DNA from: Pelodera strongyloides
Lineage: Eukaryota; Nematoda; Chromadorea; Rhabditida; Rhabditidae
Assembly (NCBI GenBank): GCA_036852015.1
Contig: JAANDG010000192.1
Coordinates: 1 to 64,000, forward strand
Length of the DNA: 64,000 nucleotides
Direction: 5' to 3'
Shown here: one piece after another, positions 49,430-62,800 of the stretch
Layout of the letters: each line of letters begins with the position of its first letter
Numbering within the stretch: the stretch's first letter is position 1
Translations under genes and position numbers: made by a program
Notes under the pieces: generated by a model
The model's input: only the letters and a program-made list of their open reading frames with translations
Told to the model about the DNA's origin: nothing
The model's database searches: none

Positions 49430-49611
49430 TTAAAGAGAAATACTGGCCAGTTTTTGAAACGCGTCGAGTATATAAGCTTTCTTATGCTGCATATGTAAAT
49501 GAACATAAATTATCATAAAAAATCGAGCTAAATTCGGGCAAATTTGCCTAAGTTCGTAAGAATTCAGTTGTCCACGATGCGTTTCAAAAAACGGCTGGTA
49601 TTTCGCTTTAA
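49430..49611. mobile_element. Group A MITE, copy 11, sharing TTAA with the next element
   Basis: TTAAAGAGAAATACTGGCCA at the left, CGGCTGGTATTTCGCTTTAA at the right. TTAA at 49608-49611 is also the left boundary of the foldback element that follows. Confidence 0.9.
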
Positions 49612-50025
49612 AGGGTCAGGCCCATTTCAAACGACCTCTATTTTTGATGATTCCATCTGCTTCTTCATGTCAGATATAGTAGGATGCAATATTTTTCCAA
49701 TTTTCAAGCGCAAAATTCACACGCTATTCGGCAATTTACCGTGGGCAGTCATACCCAACTATCTATCGCAGTTGTCACGCCCCTTCGCACTAATTGGGCA
49801 ATATCGCAATTGCCACGCCCAATAGAGCATATTGCCGAATTAGCGCGAATGGGCGTGACAACTGCGATAGATAGTTGGGTATGACTGGCAATGGTATGTT
49901 GATGAATACTGCGTGAATTGTGCGCTAGAAAATTAGAAAAATATCGTATCCTACTATATTTGACATGGAGAATCAGATGGAATCATAAAAACTTGGGGTC
50001 ATTTGAAATGGGCCTGACCCTTTAA
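49608..50025. mobile_element. 418-bp TTAA-bounded foldback element (group C)
   Basis: Ends TTAAAGGGTCAGGCCCATTT / AAATGGGCCTGACCCTTTAA with long inverted arms (CATACCCAACTATCTATCGC and its complement around the centre). Confidence 0.9.
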
Positions 50026-51525
50026 AAGTGAAGTAAATTAAATATACAAGGTTCCATTTAGACAAATTTCAATTTAACAAAAATAAAACTAAAAATGTAG
50101 TCGTACTTTTTGAAAGTTTTCCAAAGTAGTCAAAAGTGCGCGTGGCTCAAAACCGGCTTAACCTGAGAAAGGTAGCAATAGACCTTATGCACCTGTCGGA
50201 ACAGATTCCCTAGCAGTAATTGTTGAGTACGACTAGCCCTAGCTTAGCAAATACGCCCCTTCGGTTATAATAAATCGTTCAACGGGGATGTACTAGTTAT
50301 GTTAGGGTAGTAGAGGAAAGTCTCTAGCGTTCTCTTTTAGTATACCTCTTACTAATCTTATATTCAGCTTTATTCATAAAGCATTTAGAACCCAAACGGT
50401 AATCTAATAATGTAGAAATTTGCAAGATGCTTGGTGGTTACTACCAGAAACAAATTTAGCCTTTAGAATAGATATTGAAAGCACAATATTAGAAACAAGT
50501 GGTAGCTAAGGTCACGGTTAGGGTTAGGGTTGGAGTTAAGCGCATCGCTATGGTTGCCCACGCTAAGCACGCCGGTGTTCATGGGTAGAAAGGGATAATT
50601 AGCCTCTCTCAACCTGTACACCCTCCAACCCTTGAACACATGGCCGACATAAAGAAAACTGGATTTTTTGGCTTTAGATTTTCCAAATCATTTCTGTTTT
50701 CTTTTATTTAGTACTAAGATAACGTGCTCCATTCTGTGTCGGAAAGGGCAATTGGCAGCGCACAATTTGCATATAATAAATGGGAATACAAGAACCAGTA
50801 TGCTTTTCACTAACCAAGTGACCTAACCCTTTAGTTGTTTAACCATAATTGATATTGACAGTGTATACAGTTTAAAACGATAGCGGTAGCCAAGGACGTT
50901 TGTAAGTTAAAAGTTAAAACTAGATTTTGCATAGAGTCTAGTCTAGAGCCTAGCCAGCCCAGGATCTACTTGCAAATGCTACCTCTGCCCTTTCTACTAG
51001 ATTGTAAAAAAAATCTTTTCTTTTCCTAGTTTCTCTAAAATTTTCGATTTTTCTCTGTTTCACTTTGTGTGTATATTCTGAATAGTGTATACAAAATAAA
51101 TTGTATGGTAAACTGAACTCCTAGTTTCACGAAATCAACGCGCATATGACAGTTCACTAACTCATGAGTTCTGGGGTTTGCAAGTATGCTGAAAAATTTG
51201 TCTTGGAAAAATGAGTCTTGGAACGATTTTATAATTTCTCATGTTATATATTCATTCTTAGTTCCAAAGTACGGTACCTCGTGTACATACTTGCAAGGAA
51301 TTGTTGCATACTTGCAAACCCCACTACAGATTTTGAGTCGCGTGCTTGTGTCTGCGTCGGCGCGTTCGTTTTCAATTTACTTGACTTTTTTTCAGTTTTT
51401 CAGTTTAATTTTAAGCGTATATATCTAAGTCAAACACACTTCCTTGTTCTACTGCACTTATTTCTCTGCGTACAATTTCGGTTTGATAGATTTTACGCGT
51501 AAAGTCTTGTATTTGAACTTTCAGA

Positions 51526-54500
51526 ATGAGCCTCCACTATTTTGGAATGCCAGTGAAAACTGATATAAATGGTGTGTCGGACTTCAGAGAGCGCGATTTA
51601 TTCTCTAACACTCTGCCGTTACCATCAGTGGTAAGTTACTGTAATTACTGGAGGGAGAGGTACGTTACAAATCTCTAAAATAAGGCGAAGCATAACTCAC
51701 ATTACCAGTAAAAAAACCTCTATAAAGCTTGAAATGCAGCGTTAGGTCAATGCCATGTAAAGCAGCTAATATAACTAACTATGAGCTAATTAATAGTTCA
51801 AAGGTGTCTCTGAGATAAGCTTCGCCAATTATATTCCATAGCGACAAATTGTTGACGGCGGTGTGCATGGGAAATACCGAACCTGGAAAACTAATTAATT
51901 TATATTTGGTCGGAAGGTACCAATCTCACACGGAGCTTAGTTTATGCCATACCCATACTAATTGACATGTTAGATTTATGGATGGAATAAACAAATCTAA
52001 GTTAAGGCTTCAAGAAAATAGGTCAATTTGTTAGTTGAAAACCAGCCAAAAAAAAAGCCTATGAAACCGAACGGTAGGACATATTCACGTTTACAATTAG
52101 TAATTATTTGACTGTCTAACATAACAGGGTAAGAAATTAACAACAGATCATGGATTTCTCGAAAAAAAATCAATACAATGAGCAATAGTTCTATAGTACG
52201 TAAGTCTCGCGTGTGTACAATTTGCATGGTTCTATAGTCTCTTCTTTGTATCTCAAAAGGCGCACTCCTACATATAATTACACATCATTATATATGGAGA
52301 CTAGCCACGGGGAGAATATTGACTGTTTCCACCCAATGTAAGACTGTATGTCTTGCTTTTATGAATATTCTCTATTGATCTTTCTCGCTGTACACGTTCA
52401 CACTTATTCCTAAAGCCTTTATTCTCAATAACTTACGTATTATAACATCATACCATCATAATCCTTTGATTGTAAACGAGGCGTATTAGTAATACTAGGC
52501 TCATGTTACTTCACACAGCTGCAGATATATAAGCTGAGAAATATCAGCTGGTGTTGTGCTGAGAAATACGCTTTGTAAGAAACAACCGCTCTTCAACGCT
52601 TGTTTAAAAACACAAATAATAAAAAATATAAAAAAAATATCACTACTTTATTCACACATACAATCAATCAGATACAACATCAATCAAGTACATGGAACAA
52701 GTGCGGAAGGTTTCTAGCGTCGTGCTTCTTCAATCCGCGGGGGGAATGCGTGGAGGGGAGATTTTTCTTCAGATAATGTCGATCCTTGATCTTTCCAATG
52801 AGGTTTTGTGGAGTTATACAGAGTGTGTGACGACGAGACGAAAGGACAAATCCCTCGAAGTCTTCAGGCTAGGCAATGGGGGATTCGCCTCGATTTTCCC
52901 CGCCTCGGTGGCATTGAGTGTGTGTTGTGGCTGGATTCGAACTCGGGTCGGCTGACTGCGAAGCGCGGACGTTTCCAATGGGCCACCGAGGCCCAAAGGG
53001 GGGATTCGAAAAGAAATGATATCGCATAGACAGACGTTTGTGGGCCCTGGAATTAAACCTATAGAGAGAAATTCAAAGCTAGTTTAGAGAATTCTTGACT
53101 AAAAGTAAGATTAACCTTACAAATCTAGTTCTGAAAGAAAAGGGGGCAAAGGCGAGTCCTGGGGCTATTACCCTAGACTGAGTACAATAGTAGCAAATGA
53201 CCTCCCACTGAGTCTATTCTAAAAGATGCTCCAGCGATTATATATCGTGAAAAAGAGTTTAAAGTGTGAGTTTTTGGTTCTTTTTTATAAACGGCAAAAA
53301 GTGAACAATTCATTACAGTAGAGGCGTGGCGGCGCATATTCTTCTTCTGAGCCAGTTTTTTATTAATAAAATATAAAATACAGAATCGGCGGAAGTAAAC
53401 CGATTCCCTTTGAAGCCCCAAAGAAACTTTTACTATTTTACTGATTTTAAGTAAAATAACGCACTTCAAAGCAGAACCAAAAAATTGCCAACACAGAAGC
53501 TAGTGCGCTGCCCACATATGAGTGCACTATTAGAAAAGCTCATTCTTTATTCACACGAACATTGATTTGATTTGATTTTTTTGCTTTCTAACCGTTGTAA
53601 ACTAGTTCGCGGTCGACTCTACACAACATACTACGTTTGTGGCACAGGATGTCTATAGTACAGCAGTTTGTTCTCTTTTTTTTAAAGCGAAATAACCGGC
53701 CGGTTTTTTGAAACGTACCCCTGCGTTCTTATACTTTATATATGCAAATGAGCATAAATTAAATAAAATAGACCCCCACTTAGCATAACTGCATAAGAAT
53801 GCAGATACTTTAGATGCGTTTCAAAAACGGCTGGTAGTTCGCTTTAAATGAGCGATATCTTCCAAAGAAAGCAATTTTTTGGTTCTGCTTTGAATTGCGT
53901 TATTTTACTTAAAATCAGTAAAATAGTAAAAGTTTCTTTGGGGCTTCTAAGGGAATCGGTTTACTTTCGCCGATTCTGTATTTTATATTTTATTAATAAA
54001 AAACTGGCTCAGAAGAAGAATATGCGCCGCCACGCCTCTACTGTAATGAACTGTTCACTTTTTGCCGTTTAAAAAAGAACCAAAAACTACAACTTTAAAC
54101 TCTTTTTCACGATATAAAAATTGGTCTCTTTTTGCAGATATTTTTTTCTAAATATCCGACTCGCAACTAGACCATATTCAAACCAAAGCCTCCTTTAGTA
54201 CTAGGCTGCCACAATAGTTCCAAAACTAAAACTATATGAAACCCATCTAGTCTAAGCTATACGTGATGTCCTACAAAATACCTAAATGGCCGTTTCAATT
54301 TCAGCATACTGCAAGAAACTACAATATGACCAAAAACATGCCTGCAAAAACCCTTTGAACAATGTGCAAATATGCTATGCAAAATTGGAAGAATTAGTTA
54401 GCAAGTGATTAACCTCAGCGTCACCCCTGACGCCAGAACCAAAAAAATCTGGGTTTTGAAGGAGTTGAAACTAAAACCCCAGTAGCGTATGTGTATGTCA

Positions 54501-56824
54501 AAACTGAAGAATCTCAAGGAGCAGTGCACGAAGTAGGAAGTAGAATCCGATATTTGCCTTCCAATCAAGGCTTTTTCTTATTTGTTCCTAGGGGCATCGC
54601 ATGTACGCGAATCATCTAGTCGATCTAGTGACTAGTGACTGGTGACAGTGGTGGCTGGTTCGTGACCGTTTGATGACCAGTTGAAAAAAAACTGTTTTCG
54701 ATAAGACTTGGTAAAAAGCTGGTCATGAAGAGGTCACGATATATGGCTGGCCTACAAAAAAACTGTGCACCTGCACTAGATGGGTTCACCCACTACCCAG
54801 TCCACACGTTAATTTCCCAATCCAATTATCATGTAAGATTGAGGAAACTCCACAGTTTTACATAGAGAAATCTGAAATACATATACATATCAAACGTCTG
54901 TGACGCAGTTGAAAATTACGATTGAGAACACGCATCGTTCTTTTTCATGAGAATATTCTTATTTGAGCTGCGGCATTCCATTATACCCGAAGAGGAACAA
55001 CTGATTCTAATATAACTTCCGCAACGTGAGTTCGAACTCATAGTAGAGTAACTTTCTTATGGCTTATACGATTTCATGTTTATATGACGCTCCCCAAACG
55101 TGATCCAAGTTTACGTTTACGTAATACAAAAAGATGCGGAAAGCCATGACCTACTTAAACCAAACCCCTGAAACGTACAATTTTTTTCGTATCGTGCACG
55201 GTGCATCTAAATAAACGTATTCTTGTTTTTTGTGACAATGGCGGAACCGTAATCAATACTACGTTTCAAGGATTTGGTATAAGGTGGTACCTTTTCGCAA
55301 CTTCAAAATAAGCAAAATGAGTCCCGTACCTTAATAATATAGTCAATACGTTTCAGTTTCATATATGTCCCCTTTTTTGAGGCTTTGAATCGCTTGTGCA
55401 GTATTGGAAAGTCGCCGGAGCCGTCTTTTTGTAATAAAATAAGACCTCAGTCAAAAAAAAACTCCTTTCCCGATTTCGATTTCTCGAGGTGAACACTAAG
55501 AAAAAAAAAAAAAAATTCTACCGATCTCGAGTAGGGAAGTAAAGTACACGTACTCACTAATATTTACGATGATTACAATTACTGTATAAGATATATACCA
55601 TCATATGAAAATGGGAAACCTTTAATCATATATTTTCTTTTTCACTTGAACATTCATAGTCAGCGAGTGCACAAAGAACGGTCAATGTCTTTTCGCGCCC
55701 GCGTTGTGTTCCGCACGAGAAGAGGACCCTATATAACCAGCAGCCACAGCATGTTTCACCAATAGACGCAATTTTGTTGCATCAGAGAAAGTCGTGTCCA
55801 GAAATCATGCAAGCATACAGGCATATACAAACTTAGCACAGCATTGAAAGTTTACAATAGTTTTCTTCAATGTAGACCGATTATGATAAATTTTTTTGGA
55901 GAATGTAAAGAAACCCCCGGTTTGAGGTTCTGGAAGGTATTTGGTTAGTTTAGTTGAAAAGTTGGCACTTATTTAATTAAATACCCTCCCTTTGTGCGTT
56001 TGACCCCCGATAAAGAACCAAAAAGAGCTAGCTCGCTGCGCTCGCTAGCTCCGAAAAAATAAGAAGTAATAATAAAGTTACTATTCTTATTTCATTCATT
56101 GCTACTTTTGTTCTCACATAAACGCACATCAATTTTCGAAACGTACACGGAACACAAAGAACGACCAGATTAGTGCGCGCCCGCAATATACCTCGCAAGA
56201 GAAAGAGACGCTATATAGGCTGTCGCGCAGCAAAACACCTGTCGTTTTGCTAGCAAGCTGTTGGTCTGCCAAAAACCTTGTCCACATACCCAACCAGCCA
56301 GCCATATATACAAGAAAAAACTTGGGACGACGCTCAAAATTTAAAGTAGTTTCCTTCAAACATAACCGATTTCAAATATTCTTTTTGGAGAAGCTAAAAC
56401 AAGTTAGCGGAATATGTATTAGAATGCTACCCGGTAGTTTAGTCTAATGATTGTCTAGGTATTTAATTAAACACCCTCTCTTTGTGCGTTTGACCCCCGA
56501 TAAAGAACCAAAAAGAGCTAGCTCGCTGCGCTCGCTAGCTCCGATACAGTATCGAACTATTTGATTTCGTGTATTTTACGTTTGTGCTCACTTTCTTATG
56601 AAAAAGGGCCAGCCATAGCAATAGACCTTTTAGTGTTTCAGTTGTACCCCATAACTCATAACTTTGGCTCTGAACTTCAAGCTTATGGTTTCTGAAAAGT
56701 GCTGTATAAACAGAAACCATATCCGATACAAGTTGACTGATCTAACACATGTTTCTCGAAACACGTGTCATTCACTTTAACATTCGCCCAGAGGGACTTT
56801 TGTGACGTTAAATTGGCCCTTTCC

Positions 56825-56860
<36 letters not shown>

Positions 56861-59800
56861 AGTCGGCTCACGCCGCCTGAGGCGACTTATATGGAAATAT
56901 GATTGGTTTAGCATGGGCATACTTATATACAAAGCTTCAAACGTATCATAAGAAATTCACATAATAGGAAACAATTGCATATGCATACTTCGATAGCGCG
57001 GAACTATTGTCGAAAATTTGCATTTCCGTAACGCACATCGGTATGCAAATTACGCTACAGTTACTCTTTTATATAATAGGAAGATATATACTAAAATTGA
57101 ATTTTCAGGAAGTTCCTCATGAAAATGCGCCTCGTATGAACCACACTCTGCATAGAACAAATCATCATCAGATACCAAAACAGAGAGAAGAATTTGGAGT
57201 GGAATTCCCACAACGAGGACTGCCTAGAACCAAAACAATAGGTAAGATTTATTTATTTCTTAACATAATACCACTCATAGTCATAGTTCATAGTATCATA
57301 TTTATGTATGGTACGAGAACCTAGAACACTGTTGAAAACTGATGCGGATATATTCATGTAGACAATAAACGCAGACCATTGAGTTCTCCCGTATTCTCTT
57401 CATTGAGATTGTTGAGTACGTATTATAAAGTAAGAACAAATATTTTGTAATAAATTTAGTGCAACCTCATTATTCGACTCTTCTCCGCCCACCAGACACC
57501 CTGCAAAGAATAGAGAGGGAAAAGATGAAGAGAAAGACACGATCGGATTGGGATCTGAGGTTTGAGAGAGAGAGAAATGAGAGAGAGAGCGAGAGAGAGA
57601 GAGAGGGAAAATATGAGAAGAGAATGAAGACACGATCGGATTGGGATCTGAGGTTTGAGAGAGAGAGAAATGAGAGAGAGAGCGAGAGAGAGAGAGAGGG
57701 AAAATATGAAGAGAAAGACACGATCGGATTGGGATCTGAGGTTTGAGAGAGAGAGAAATGAGAGAGAGAGCGAGAGAGAGAGAGAGGGAAAATATGAAGA
57801 GAAAGACACGATCGGATTGGGATCTGAGATAGAGAGAGAGAGAAATGAGAGAGAGAGCGAGAGAGAGAGAGAGGGAAAATATGAAGAGAAAGACACGATC
57901 GGATTGGGATCTGAGCTGGTGGATTGCCGAAGTGTATAACAGTGGGTAACACACTGGTTAGATAACCCAACGACGGCGCTCTCTGTTAATAAACTGCGAA
58001 TTCGCACCGAAAAAGTAGGGCTGTGCGAATTCGCACAGCAAACTTTCCAAATTCGCACCGGCAACAAATCCGGTGCGAATTCGCAGACTCCTCCACATTC
58101 TCTGCGAATTCGCACCGAAAATCAGTATTTCGGTGCGAACTCGGCCGAAATCCGGTGCGAAAAAGTATTCATCCTACGCCCCGCCCCCTCTGTCAGCCAC
58201 ATTTGCTAATGTACGTGTCTGTACGCAATACAAAAGAATAATGTGCGACAGGTTCAAGTATTTTTGTGCGTTCACGATTTATTTTGGGTCCCGCCTACCC
58301 AGCGTGCATCATTTTTGTATAGTAATTGTTGTTTCTTTACTTTTTTAGTATTACTTTTAGTTAGTATACGTGTTTAGTGTTACGGTGTTATTCAAGGCGG
58401 CTTTCTGCTTGTAAATCTAGCTAGTGGTGTGTTTGTTTCTGGCTAAATTTTACAATAAATGTTCTTTTGTAATCTTAGGCCGTCAGTTGTTGTCATTTTC
58501 AGTGTCGGTCGCCGCGTCGTTTTTGTAGCTTTTATGTTCTCTATTCTATTTAATGTTATTAATTCTTCTACCTTTTTGTATATGTTAAAGAGATTTTGAT
58601 CCATAGCACCGCAATTATCAATTATCACAATTATCGAGTTTAGTTTGTTTAAAATTGGTAAATCGGGCAGACGTGCACAGACGTGAGATTGAGCAGCAAA
58701 AATAAACTTCAACTTCGGAGGAGATTATTGGCAAGTAAGCCGGCCTCATTAGAGGATGAAAGTGAAAGCGAAGAAGGTGAGGGTTTAAAATTGGTAAATT
58801 AATAAGCGAGTTTTACTATTATGCCTGCCACCGCAGATCTACATTTGAAAATGATACAATACTGCAGATTTTAATTTAGTTTGTATTGGTTCAATAAATT
58901 ACGTCAGTTGTTTAAGAAATGACGCAAGAAGTGAAGGGTTTTGATCGGGCAGACGTGCACATGCCAAATGCGGATGAATACCATACGCAATTCGATGAAT
59001 ATCAATTTCCAGACGATATTGATGAACAACTCAATGTGGTAAGTATAATTTTGGTATCATTTAGTTTCCAACATGTATCCAATTTTTCCCCCCTCTTATC
59101 CGTGTCACTGGGGAGAACGGATACTGGACACTCTGTTTTTTTATCATTATATATCCGTTTATAATCTGTTGGTATGGTTACCTTACTATTTTCAAAGTTA
59201 TCGTTGTATGTTAGTTGGACGAATTTACATAGTGCTGTATACTAAGTTTATAAAAAATTTATAGTCGCAATAACCGCACACAATTCAAGCCATACAAGGC
59301 AACGGTTCATTTGTGGAGGAACAAGTTTTTGACAGTCCAATAATGGAGGATATGGCGGCCGTTAGAGAAGAGCTTCTAATTTTTTCGCACAAGGTAAAAT
59401 TGCGAATTCATTATATTTTAGTCGTCTTGTGGTTCGTATGTGTTGTGAATTGACTGTTTATTGCGGTTTTATTAACTAATTGTGGGTTTATTTGCCTCTG
59501 TGAAGTAATACTGATTTTCGTGTAAAAAGTAATTATTGTAGTGGATACAAAGAAGCCGGTCGGATAAAGAGCTAGAAGAACTATTTGAAATGTCAAGGCT
59601 TATCTATGGAATAGGAAGTCAACCTTGTTTTTCTGCGAACGATGTGAGAGCCACGCTTAAATTGATAAAATCGGTAAGTCGTAAAGATTCGAATTGTAAT
59701 TTTATACTACGTTTAAATTTAGTTTGGGTGTTTGTGTACGCGATTGTCCGATTGTGGAGACTGTAGACCAAGTAATGAAAAGTCTACATCTACGAAATGC

Positions 59801-62800
59801 GTTTTCAGGTTTCAACCCAACTATAATATATATCATTATTTACTTATCCTATTTGTTTCTTAGTATTTTGCGGTTTAGCGGCTTATTTTGTTTTTCTTAG
59901 TATAACACTACAACAACCACTTTACTCATTTTCTTCATAGTTTCTTTTCAGATTTCTTGATCGAAGCCGCATCGCTGACAGACGACGAATTTGTGTGGGA
60001 GTGGAGGGACGGACTTCGTGAATTCGTGGCGAATTCTCTCTACGAGTCGAGAAGGACGTTACTTCCCGATCTGAAGTCAAAGGATGCGTCGAAAACAAAG
60101 CAAGATCCTATGGAGAAGTTTAAGTCACTTATTTTTCCAGAGTATGTATAATTTTTTCACTATTTACGCTCAGTCAGCTCAGTGAGAATTCCAACTAATT
60201 CCCTTCATCCGCTTTATCTTGTGCATAGTTTGTCGTTAGGTACCATTTGTTCACTAAAGTGAAAATTGTCCACCTTACCTTATTACGGTTTGAGTAGCGT
60301 AGCCGTTTACCCGTAATGCACTCTTGTTTTTATTGTTTGTTGTCTTTAAACTCTTCCTTATTGATAATCCGCATGTACTTTTCGTCGTTAAATAACTTTA
60401 ATGACTTTAAATACAGAATATTTTGTTGCGAGTTTACTAACCCTTGTGCCATAATTTTGTTGTTAAGTTACTCATTGTACAATAGTTGATTTGTTGTTCG
60501 TTTCCTTTTTTCTAATGAATAATAAAAATTTAAACCTATTCTTTTTTTATTTCAGTGCGGTAAATTTTGTTTTGTTTTATATATGTCGCATGGTTTACCG
60601 TAGTCTGGAGGGATTTCTTTGATGTCTGCTCTCTCTCAGGTGAGAGAGCATTTTGCGAATTCGCACCGGAAAAAACCAAAAAGAATTCCGAGAGAATTCT
60701 TTTGGTTTTTTTCCGGTGCGAATTCGCAGTTTTTCCGGTGCGAATTCGCAGAACAACATCCTAGAGGTTTGAGAGAGAGAGAAATGAGAGAGAGAGCGAG
60801 AGAGAGAGAGGGAAAATATGAAGAGAAAGACACGATCGGATTGGGATCTGAGGTTTGAGAGAGAGAGAAATGAGAGAGAGAGCGAGAGAGAGAGAGAGGG
60901 AAAATATGAAGAGAAAGGACAGAAGAAAAAAAGAAGAAAATAAAAAAAGACACGATCGGATTGGGATCTGAGGTTTGAGAGAGAGAGAGAGAGAGAGAGC
61001 TACAAATGGAGAGAGATGAGAGAGAGAGAATCCCTCAACTATTCAGTGCCCGATCCGACGATGTGCTCGACAGTGGCCTCGGTACTGATCCTCCTTCCCT
61101 GGAAACCCACTATGCCGAGTCAGAAATACCAAAGGCGTAAGTTGTTTCGCATGTATTTTAACCAAGGGTTCCAAAATAATAAATACCTAGAAAGGTAGAC
61201 GGGAATATTTGCAAAGTGTATAAAAATATACTTTTTTTCTTTCTTATAATTAGTCCGGGTGTCTGGGACTGGGGAACTATCTCTTTGGAGCAAGTGCAAC
61301 TCCACCGCGTCCTAAGTTCTATGATGATCGTTCTGGGAAGATTCATTTCCTATTTTTAGAGGTTGGATCCTAAACTTCACAACTCAGCACTTCATTACAT
61401 GTTTCAGGAACAGTAACTTTTTCGGTTCAATACGGCATCATGGCCACTATTTCTCAAATACCGACTTATTTCATACAACTGGATTGAATTATTTGAAGTA
61501 TTCAAAGGCATCAGATTTGCCAGCAGCGGATGAGAATGGGTCCGTCATTTTTTGTGCAAATTATCATAAATGCTACCTCGGTTTTTTATTATGGTTTTGA
61601 ATCAGCATTAAAGCGAAATACCGACAGGTTCTTGAAACGCATCGTGGACAACTGAATTCTTACATATTTATGCTAATTTGCTCGAATTTCGCTCGATTTT
61701 TTTATTCTAATCTATGTACATAAGAATGCTGTCTACTCGTGTTTCAAAAACCGGCCGGTATTTCGCGTTAAAGGGATAGGTTCATCTCAAATCACCTCTC
61801 TTTTTATTGTTTTTATTAATAATAGCACAAATATCATTCACAATGAAAATTAAATCAATCACAAAACAATACGCCCCGCAGAAGAAGCTTCCGTTATTGG
61901 AAGCTAGGTGATCGGAAGCCAAAATCTAAACGCAAAAACTAATACGGTACAAAGATCGTGCGGTCTAATGGCATTTAGCCAAGCTACAAACTACACTCGG
62001 CAGGTCATTATTTTCCACGGTGGGTATCATTTAATTCGCTCTTGGCTAATTGCCATTAGCCCGCTAGAGCTGTGTACGGTATTAGTTTTTGAGTTTAGAT
62101 TTTGGCTTCCGATCACCTAGCTTCCAATAACGGAAGCTTCTTCTGTGAGGCGTATTGTTTTGTGATTGCTTTAATTTTCATTGTGAATGATATTTGTGCT
62201 ATTATCAATAAAAACAATAAAAACAGAGGTGATTTGAGATGAACCTATCCCTTTAACCCTGCAACTCTATGAAGAAAAAGAGGAATTTTATAAGAAAATT
62301 GGAGGAAAATCAAAATATAAATCGATTTTCTTTCAGGAGACCGCATCTGAGCATCTCTGGCCTATCTTTCTCGCATGATTTACGGTCATCTTTCGATCAT
62401 GTAATGCTCCGATCTTCAAAACATCTGAATACCTTACAGGATATTAGTTTTGAACTGAAAGGAGGCGATACTATGGCACTGATGTTCACTAATGGTGTGT
62501 TTATGTTCTTACTGAATAAAAATTGTTTAAGTACGGCACGTGGGGAATAAGGGTGTACTATATGTTCGTACACCCGTATCCCAAGTGCAAATTATGTTTC
62601 TCTCTATGTTGGCTTGCATGAAGGCACGGTAATGACATGAGTTTAGATTTTGCATAGAAGTACAATCGCTCACAATCAGCTTTATAAAACACCGTTCATG
62701 TCCCTTATCCTGTTCGCAGTAGACGCTATGTTGGAAAGCAGCTGGCTAGTAAAATTTTAGAACTCGAAGTACGTACACTTCTACGTCTAATTTCTGGTGA

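Larger units (their letters stand above)
48218..51525. other. Space between the two divergent ABCG genes
   Basis: About 3.3 kb between the first exon found of the minus-strand ABCG gene and the start codon of the plus-strand one. It contains two group A MITEs and a 418-bp foldback element. The N-terminal exon of the minus gene and any shared promoter should lie here; I could not identify either. Confidence 0.5.

Noticed and set aside
50510..50540. TTAGGGTTAGGG-like stretch
   Set aside because: Only two to three units and of the vertebrate type rather than nematode TTAGGC; probably chance.
53173..54072. Matching peptides of about 55 residues on opposite strands
   Set aside because: Produced by the arms of the inverted repeat.
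57400..58115. Long minus-strand open frames rich in Ser/Leu (up to 219 codons) and plus-strand Arg/Glu frames
   Set aside because: They are translations of the GA-rich tandem array in different frames; no independent coding signal.
58443..58712. 89-codon minus-strand frame with a coiled-coil-like segment
   Set aside because: Hydrophilic part looks protein-like, but it overlaps the 5' end of the plus-strand nested gene and has no splice or start context that decides it.
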